Assembly (NCBI GenBank): GCA_029937135.1
Contig: JAPYQX010000081.1
Location: forward strand, 1 to 10,224
Source: Nitrospinota bacterium
GTDB taxonomy: Bacteria > UBA8248
DNA: 10,224 bases
Reading direction: 5' to 3'
Both the position numbers and the translations under genes were made by a program. The notes under the pieces were generated by a model. It did no database searches. It saw only the letters and a list, made by a program, of their open reading frames with translations, and was not told where the DNA came from. This document shows, in pieces, positions 6,676 to 10,224 of the stretch; position 1 is the first letter of the stretch, and each line of letters begins with the position of its first letter.

Positions 6676-7159
6676 ATGCCCGATTCGAGCGAAGGCGGCA
6701 ACGCGCCTATCAAAGAGAACCCGCACTACATCGCTGATTTGCAGCGAAACTACAGCTTTTTTTGAGGATATGGGCGACGACGAGATCTATCAGTTCCTCC
6801 GCATTTGCAACCGCCAAACTTTCGAGGCGGATGAAACGATATTCAACGAGGGAGACGACGCCAATGAGTTCTTCCTCATTCTTTCGGGAGAGATCGTCAT
6901 CGAGGCGGGGGGAAAGGAATTCTCCCGCCTGAAGTCGGGTCAGATTTTCGGCGAGATGGGAATCCTCGAGCAGGTTCCGCGCAACGCCACCGCCCGGGCG
7001 GGCGAGAAGTTCCAGGTTTTTTCCGTCGCCCGCGACGTTCTGGCGATCAAAATGCCCACCCTCGGATTCAAGATCGTCTCCCACATCGCGCTACAACTCT
7101 CCAACAAGCTCCGGCTCGCGGACGAGGAGCTGAAAAAAACGCCCCCCTCCGGCGGCTAA
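6676..7159 (+). pseudogene. Cyclic-nucleotide-binding domain protein, frameshifted in a T7 run
   Basis: A second single-domain cNMP-binding protein, paralogous to the one at the left edge. The start with the strong ribosome binding site (AGGAG, seven bases before ATG 6676) reads MPDSSEGGNAPIKENPHY and so on to SFF, then hits TGA at 6763-6765. Removing one T from the T7 run 6757-6763 joins it smoothly to EDMGDDEIYQFLRICN and the rest, giving a 160-residue protein. The only other way to reach the domain frame is a TTG start at 6644 with an implausible leader. Seen in the domain: EGDDANEFFLILSGE and the phosphate-binding cassette FGEMGILEQVPRNATA, with Glu and Arg intact. It ends at KKTPPSGG with no DNA-binding domain. 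The domain looks well kept, which argues for a sequence error, slippage or very recent mutation rather than old decay. Confidence 0.8.
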
Positions 7160-7170
7160 CCGAAGGAGGG
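7145..7170 (+). terminator. Hairpin overlapping the stop of the second cNMP-binding gene
   Basis: CCCTCC (7145-7150) pairs with GGAGGG (7165-7170), and CG on each side can extend it across a bulge; the TAA stop lies in the loop. No T-run follows, so this is a weak candidate for transcription termination. A separate AT palindrome, AAAATAA-T-TTATTTT (7213-7227), lies just beyond it, between the convergent genes. Confidence 0.35.
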
Positions 7171-7231
7171 CGCTTCCTGGAACCCAAAATCCGGGAGATT
7201 CAGCCCTTCCCGAAAATAATTTATTTTGAAA

Positions 7232-7489
7232 CTAGCTGTTGGATGGTGCGGACGGCACCCACATCCCTTTTCTGATGGTTTCGTTCAACCGATCTTCATG
7301 GGTAGGCGGGGAGGTACCGCCCATGAGGCGCTGGGAGGCTTCCTTGCGCATTAAATCGAAAATTCGCCGCTCTCTTTCCTTCATTAGCCGGGACCAATCC
7401 TTGAGTTCTGGTTTTTTCCCGGTATTGGTGGAGGAACTCATCACCTCGCGGAACAACTCTCTTCTGTAGTTCGTCATTTTGAATCTCAT
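7232..7489 (-). CDS. Small hypothetical protein
   Basis: An 85-residue, highly charged, mostly helical protein with no membrane segment or signal peptide. I do not recognise it. Residues about 30-57 (DWSRLMKERERRIFDLMRK and on) look like an amphipathic helix, followed by a Pro/Thr turn (GGTSPPTHEDR) and a second helix (LNETIRKGMW). The composition looks like a real protein, and a candidate promoter lies on the same strand at 7563-7590. Neither the ATG at 7489 nor the in-frame ATG at 7477 has a strong ribosome binding site; GAGA lies nine bases upstream of 7477. It converges with the cNMP-binding gene. The opposite strand also has an open frame here, but it is less protein-like. Confidence 0.5.
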   Translation of the reverse strand: MRFKMTNYRRELFREVMSSSTNTGKKPELKDWSRLMKERERRIFDLMRKEASQRLMGGTSPPTHEDRLNETIRKGMWVPSAPSNS

Positions 7490-7562
7490 TTCGGGCGCAG
7501 AAACGCAACGTGAAAGCCATTATTATCGGGCGGATATTGGGGCGAAGGTTGTTATGGGGGCT

Positions 7563-7590
7563 ATTCTATAATATTTTCAGGAAAATTCAA
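7563..7590 (-). promoter_or_regulatory. Candidate sigma70-type promoter for the small hypothetical gene
   Basis: Read on the minus strand, TTGAAT (7590-7585) is followed after 16 bases by TAGAAT (7568-7563). These match four and five of six positions of the TTGACA/TATAAT consensus. The site is about 75 bases upstream of the ATG at 7489. A perfect TATAAT also occurs on the plus strand at 7567-7572, without a paired -35 box. The region is AT-rich, so chance matches are likely. Confidence 0.35.
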
Positions 7591-7625
7591 TATAAAATAA
7601 GCGGTTTTGAGAGGTGCGCCACAAA

Positions 7626-7664
7626 ATACGGCTTCCGGCCGCCGGCAGGGTGAAAAAACCGTAT
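7626..7664. repeat. Inverted repeat ATACGG/CCGTAT with inner GC hairpin
   Basis: ATACGG (7626-7631) and CCGTAT (7659-7664) are perfect complements. They enclose a short CCGG/CCGG stem (about 7635-7645) and an A6 run. It lies directly upstream of the candidate small RNA and next to TATAAC boxes (7666-7671 and 7677-7682), so it could be a regulator site or the 5' structure of that transcript. Confidence 0.35.
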
Positions 7665-7689
7665 ATATAACCAACTTATAACAAGAAGA

Positions 7690-7853
7690 TGACACAACCC
7701 TGACATTTGCCTTGCGGGGGATTGGTAAAGTCCCAACCAGTGGCCGAACCCTACCAAGGACCTCGCCATAAGAACTTTCCCCGAGGAACTTCCCATTTCC
7801 CTCCTAACTCCTGCCGGGCCACTGAGTGGGGTGCCAAACCCCACTCTTTTTTT
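7690..7853 (+). ncRNA. Candidate small RNA ending in an intrinsic terminator
   Basis: No protein-coding frame of quality ends here, yet a very good plus-strand terminator does, and the nearest upstream plus gene ends almost 670 bases away beyond a minus-strand gene. Upstream of the terminator, CAGTGGCC (7738-7745) pairs perfectly with GGCCACTG (7817-7824), closing a domain that abuts the terminator stem. Inside it CCTCG (7761-7765) pairs with CGAGG (7782-7786), and 7788-7812 is pyrimidine-rich and probably single-stranded, including CCCTCCT, complementary to Shine-Dalgarno sequences. GGGA/TCCC (7718-7721/7731-7734) may form a 5' hairpin. TATAAC boxes at 7666 and 7677 are possible -10 elements, without clear -35 partners, so the 5' end is a guess. 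It does not match 6S, SRP, tmRNA or RNase P RNA as I know them. Confidence 0.45.
7824..7853 (+). terminator. Strong rho-independent terminator
   Basis: GAGTGGGGT (7824-7832) and ACCCCACTC (7838-7846) form a perfect nine-base stem with a five-base loop GCCAA, followed immediately by seven T residues (7847-7853). It works only for plus-strand transcripts: on the minus strand no T-run follows the stem. It has no adjacent plus-strand protein gene to serve, which points to a noncoding transcript. Confidence 0.9.
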
Positions 7854-7912
7854 GTCCAAAATACATTGCAAGTCATTGATAATAAATGAAATAAAAAATT
7901 AGTTCGGGCACG

Positions 7913-7935
7913 GACATCGCGCGGGGCACGATGTC
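7913..7935 (-). terminator. Hairpin at the end of the DHH gene
   Basis: GACATCG (7913-7919) and CGATGTC (7929-7935) form a perfect seven-base stem that overlaps the stop codon of the minus-strand DHH phosphoesterase gene. On that strand a T6 run follows only after about 13 bases, so it is an imperfect terminator, but the position fits. Confidence 0.4.
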
Positions 7936-8866
7936 ACTCGCCAGCGCCAATATCCCGGATTATCTCCTCCAGGACCTCGCCGGCCCGGTCGTTTGAAATC
8001 TGGCAGGTTCCGGCCGCCTCGTGGCCACCGCCTCCAAACCCGAGCATCCCCACTCCGATATTGTAGCGGGAGGTCCGGTTGGAAATTGATTTACCGACCG
8101 CGAAAACAGTGTTTTGCCTGTCCTTGCCCCACATGACGTGAATCGAGATATTCGCCTCCGGAAACAAGGTGTAGGGAATAAAGCGGTTTCCGGCCATGAT
8201 CAGCTCCTCCTCCTGGAGGTCCACCACGAGGATATTTCCCCGTAAAGCGGCGCATTTGCGGATTTGATTCCTGAAAGCCTCCTCGAGGACGAAATAGCGG
8301 TTCGAGCGCTCGGTGATGTCGAGCAGCTTCATGACCCACTCGATGGGATGATTCCGGCAGTGATTGGTCAGTGCCAGGGCCATTGCCTGGCCGGATTTCG
8401 CGAAATTCCTGAACCGGCCGAGTCCGGTGCGCGGGTCGAGAATAAAGTTGAGAAGATTCCAGCCCCTCGGGTGGAGTATCTCCTCCCGGGTGAACTGGCC
8501 CGAGTCCGCCTTGTTGACGGCCGTCATCATCCCGGCGGTGTAGCCGGAAAGTCCCCGGCCCCGCCGAAATGCTCAAAAACCACCTGAGAGGCCGAGGGCG
8601 CGCCGGGGTCGAGGATGAAGTTTTTCCCGGGCTCCAGGCGGTGGGCCTCGCTCAGGTGGTGGTCGAAGGCGAGATGAACGCCGTCGGCGTAGGGAAGGTT
8701 GGTGGTGATGTCCCGGGCGGTGACGGCGATTTTGCCGTCCTGCATGTCCTTGGGGTGGACAAATTCGATCTCCCCGATCCATGCCGAGCTCTTTGAGCAA
8801 GATGGCGCTGACGAGGCCGTCGAAGTCGTGCCGAGTGATCAGGCGGTATTTCTCCCGCGCGTTCAT
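7934..8866 (-). pseudogene. DHH/DHHA1 family phosphoesterase with two compensating frameshifts
   Basis: A phosphoesterase of the DHH superfamily (relatives hydrolyse oligonucleotides, cyclic dinucleotides, pAp or polyphosphate using Mn2+). The start at 8866 has a GAGGGA ribosome binding site and reads MNAREKYRLITRHDFDGLVSA, containing the first metal motif RHDFDG. After LLKELGM near 8780 the frame must shift by one extra base to continue EIEFVHPKDMQDGK, which leads to LAFDHHLSE (the DHH motif) and SASQVVFEHFGG. Near 8543-8547 a base is missing; the frame then continues GYTAGMMTAVNKADSGQF, through LDPRTGLGRFRNF, to the DHHA1 motif GFGGGGHEAAG near the C-terminus. The two shifts cancel, so the total is 311 codons. 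All motifs are kept, which suggests a working gene with sequence errors or very recent damage. It diverges from the binding-protein gene at 9119. Confidence 0.85.
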
Positions 8867-9118
8867 TTTCTTGTCCCTCGCTTCGGGGCGTACAACGACA
8901 CCTTCCTGGAGAGGAAGGCGGGATGTCAAGACCCCGCATTGGCAAGCCAAAATTTGGCCGAGCCGGGAATCGGCCAGGTCAGGAGTAGCTCAACCAGGGA
9001 GCTGGGTGGCTAGCCCCAGTGGGGTTTGCAGCCAGCGGCTTGCGGTTCGTGGCCCGCCCTATTATTTTGAGCCATCAGCCGTAATTGAAGAGCCATCAAC
9101 CATCATCGGAGATTTCAG
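8867..9118. promoter_or_regulatory. Divergent spacer packed with perfect hairpins and direct repeats
   Basis: This region lies between the divergent DHH and binding-protein genes. Perfect inverted repeats occur in a row: CCTTCCT/AGGAAGG (8901-8907/8912-8918), GCGGG/CCCGC (8918-8922/8933-8937), TTGGC/GCCAA (8939-8943/8946-8950), GCCAAA/TTTGGC (8946-8951/8953-8958), TGGCCGA/TCGGCCA (8955-8961/8970-8976). They continue to about 9055 with AGCTC/GAGCT, CTGGG/CCCAG or CCCC/GGGG, AGCC/GGCT and GCGG/CCGC. The nine-base direct repeat GAGCCATCA (9069-9077 and 9090-9098) is spaced 21 bases apart, two helical turns. It could be an operator array or a structured leader RNA of the plus-strand gene; no known riboswitch was recognised. 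GGAGA (9108-9112) is the ribosome binding site for the GTG at 9119. Confidence 0.5.
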
Positions 9119-10039
9119 GTGCCGATCACCCTCATCGAGAATTTCAGGGCCGTATTTTACGCCCCCTTCTACGCCGCTTTCGCCCTGGGCGCCTACGGAG
9201 ACGAGGGCGTCGAGGTCGAGCACAAAACCTCGCCCGCACCCTCCGATACGGCGCGGGCCCTGCTCGCGGGCGGTGGGGATGTCGCCTGGGGCGGCCCCAT
9301 GCGGGTGCTTGTCGCGGGAGACGCCGATCCCGCCTGTGGACTGATCTCTTTTTGCGAGGTCGTGAGGCGGGATCCCTTTTTCATCGTCGGGCGAGGCCCC
9401 GCGCCTGGCGAGAGCGTTTCAGGGTTGATGGGCAGTCGGGTGGCCACCGTCAGCGAGGTGCCCACGCCCTGGATATGTCTCCAGAACGACCTCCGCCGGG
9501 CGGGCGCCGACCCCGGAGCGCTTGATCGGATCGCCGGGCGGACCATGGCCGAGAACGCGGCGGCGCTTCGGGCAGGGGAGATCGACGCGGTTCAGGTGTT
9601 CGAGCCTCTGGTTGAGGAGTTGACCGGGGACCCCGAACTTGAAATCTGGTACGCGGCTGCCGATCGCGGTCTGACCACCTATACGGCGTTTAATACGACG
9701 CGTGATTTCATCTCGCGCGAGCCTGACGCCCTTTTGGCGATGACGCGGGCGATGCACCGCACCCAGAAATGGATCGCATCACATGACGCCGGGGCCTTCG
9801 CTGAGTGCATCGCCTCGTATTTCCCCGATCTGCCCCGGGAGATACTCACCGCCTCTCTTGATCGTTACCTCTCGCTCGGCATCTGGAACGATTCGCCCGT
9901 CATGGAGCCGGAGGGCTACGACCGGCTCCGCGAGGCGTGCATTTCCGGCGGGTTGATTCGCTCGGGCATCCCCTACGGAGAGGGCGTCGATATGCAGTTC
10001 GCCGAGGTGGTCAGTAAGGAAAACCCGGCCCCGATCTAA
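9119..10039 (+). CDS. NMT1/THI5-like (ABC-type) substrate-binding protein without signal peptide
   Basis: A 306-residue protein resembling the NMT1/THI5/SsuA group of periplasmic binding proteins. Seen: an N-terminal strand MPITLIENFRAVFYAPFY, the segment ALGAYGDEGVEVE (the common 'kG.f.deGldVe' pattern), GGGDVAWGGPMRVL, and later TMAENAAALRAGEIDAVQVF, which matches the family's hinge segment where ligand-free and bound lobes meet. The GTG start has GGAGA upstream, and an in-frame stop at 9086-9088 leaves only ten codons between it and the GTG, so no signal peptide or lipobox can be encoded. Family members are usually exported; a cytoplasmic one could be a sensor, or an enzyme related to THI5 pyrimidine synthase, but the THI5 Cys-rich motif is not seen. 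No permease or ATPase gene is adjacent within the window. Confidence 0.8.
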   Translation: MPITLIENFRAVFYAPFYAAFALGAYGDEGVEVEHKTSPAPSDTARALLAGGGDVAWGGPMRVLVAGDADPACGLISFCEVVRRDPFFIVGRGPAPGESVSGLMGSRVATVSEVPTPWICLQNDLRRAGADPGALDRIAGRTMAENAAALRAGEIDAVQVFEPLVEELTGDPELEIWYAAADRGLTTYTAFNTTRDFISREPDALLAMTRAMHRTQKWIASHDAGAFAECIASYFPDLPREILTASLDRYLSLGIWNDSPVMEPEGYDRLREACISGGLIRSGIPYGEGVDMQFAEVVSKENPAPI

Positions 10040-10055
10040 CGCCCCCCCCCGGGCG
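10040..10055 (+). terminator. C-rich hairpin after the binding-protein gene
   Basis: CGCCC (10040-10044) pairs with GGGCG (10051-10055) around a run of C residues; the C9 run spans 10042-10050. It follows the TAA directly, but only a short mixed TTCTTCC tract comes after, so it is a weak terminator candidate. The rest of the spacer up to 10134 shows nothing recognisable. Confidence 0.3.
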
Positions 10056-10145
10056 GTCCGGGTTCTTCCCTCCGCCGCCGGTATTTTCTTGATTGCCACC
10101 GTTTGAAATCAGCACCATTTCATTTCATCACCATGAGGAAAAGAC

Positions 10146-10224
10146 ATGAATCCAGAAAGCGGAAAATCCCTGGCGGATCGAATCGCCGAGCGCCGCGGCA
10201 AGCGCTACCCGGCCCATGCGTTTA
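10146..10224 (+). CDS. Start of an unidentified gene (3' end outside window)
   Basis: An ATG with GAGGAA (10135-10140) five bases upstream opens a frame that runs to the window edge: MNPESGKSLADRIAERRG, then KRYPAHAF, 26 codons. The stretch is hydrophilic with one amphipathic helix and no signal peptide. It is too short to assign. It lies 106 bases after the binding-protein gene on the same strand and could belong to the same transcription unit. Confidence 0.6.
   Translation, partial: MNPESGKSLADRIAERRGKRYPAHAF

Noticed and set aside
7817..7846. Cobalamin-riboswitch-like GCCACTG
   Set aside because: The rest of the cobalamin consensus is missing and no plus-strand gene lies directly downstream of the terminator.
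8924..8929. Perfect TTGACA on the minus strand upstream of the DHH gene
   Set aside because: No -10 box is found at 16-18 bases, so a promoter is not supported.
8990..9050. TPP riboswitch ahead of a THI5-like protein
   Set aside because: The conserved CTGAGA and the CTGATCTGG...CCAGCG box are absent.
8982..9055. tRNA-like stretch (TAGCTC...GAGC and GCGG-TTCGTGGC-CCGC)
   Set aside because: The D-arm and T-arm lookalikes are present, but the acceptor stem has no complement, the T loop lacks the TTCGA pattern and no proper anticodon arm forms. Kept only as part of the hairpin array.
1..10224. CRISPR arrays, transposases, toxin-antitoxin pairs, phage genes
   Set aside because: No regular repeat-spacer pattern, transposase motif, or recognised defence or phage gene was found on either strand.

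Overview
The window is a GC-rich bacterial chromosome segment, punctuated by short AT-rich spacers and homopolymer runs. The genes resemble the broad catabolic repertoire of uncultivated heterotrophic bacteria: NAD(P) dehydrogenases, acyl-CoA dehydrogenases, an aldo/keto reductase and an NMT1/THI5-like binding protein. Nothing in it fixes the phylum. It holds no rRNA, tRNA, insertion sequence, phage gene or CRISPR array that I can support.

Layout, left to right. (1) 1-410: the 3' part of a single-domain cyclic-nucleotide-binding (cNMP) protein. (2) 580-975, minus strand: a small VOC/glyoxalase-fold protein, diverging from the next genes. (3) 1111-6350: five plus-strand genes in a row, namely a beta-hydroxyacid dehydrogenase (3-hydroxyisobutyrate dehydrogenase family), a short-chain dehydrogenase, an aldo/keto reductase, and two tandem paralogous acyl-CoA dehydrogenases. 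This is probably an operon for oxidising an acyl-CoA or hydroxyacid substrate I cannot name. (4) 6351-7159: a 325-base region with several inverted repeats, then a second cNMP-binding gene, paralogous to the first and broken by an apparent +1 frameshift in a T7 run. (5) 7232-7489, minus strand: a small hypothetical protein. (6) 7490-7933: an AT-rich intergenic region holding a strong plus-strand intrinsic terminator and a likely small-RNA gene in front of it. (7) 7934-8866, minus strand: a DHH/DHHA1 phosphoesterase whose reading frame needs two compensating single-base shifts. (8) 8867-9118: a divergent spacer packed with perfect short inverted repeats. (9) 9119-10039: an ABC-type substrate-binding-like protein with no signal peptide. 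(10) 10146-end: the first 26 codons of an unidentified gene.

How they may work together: the central genes could carry out alternating dehydrogenation and carbonyl/alcohol redox steps. The two acyl-CoA dehydrogenases both lack the usual C-terminal catalytic glutamate (Ala in one, Asp in the other). The cNMP-binding paralogs bracket the cluster and have no DNA-binding domain in the parts visible here, so a regulatory link is only inference.

I do not see a clearly new defence or mobile system. The items most worth a second look are the acyl-CoA dehydrogenase pair, the terminator-linked small RNA with an anti-Shine-Dalgarno tract, the hairpin array at 8867-9118, and the set of frameshifts. The frameshifts could be real (slippage or decay), but several independent indels in one 10 kb piece also raise the possibility of assembly or read errors.
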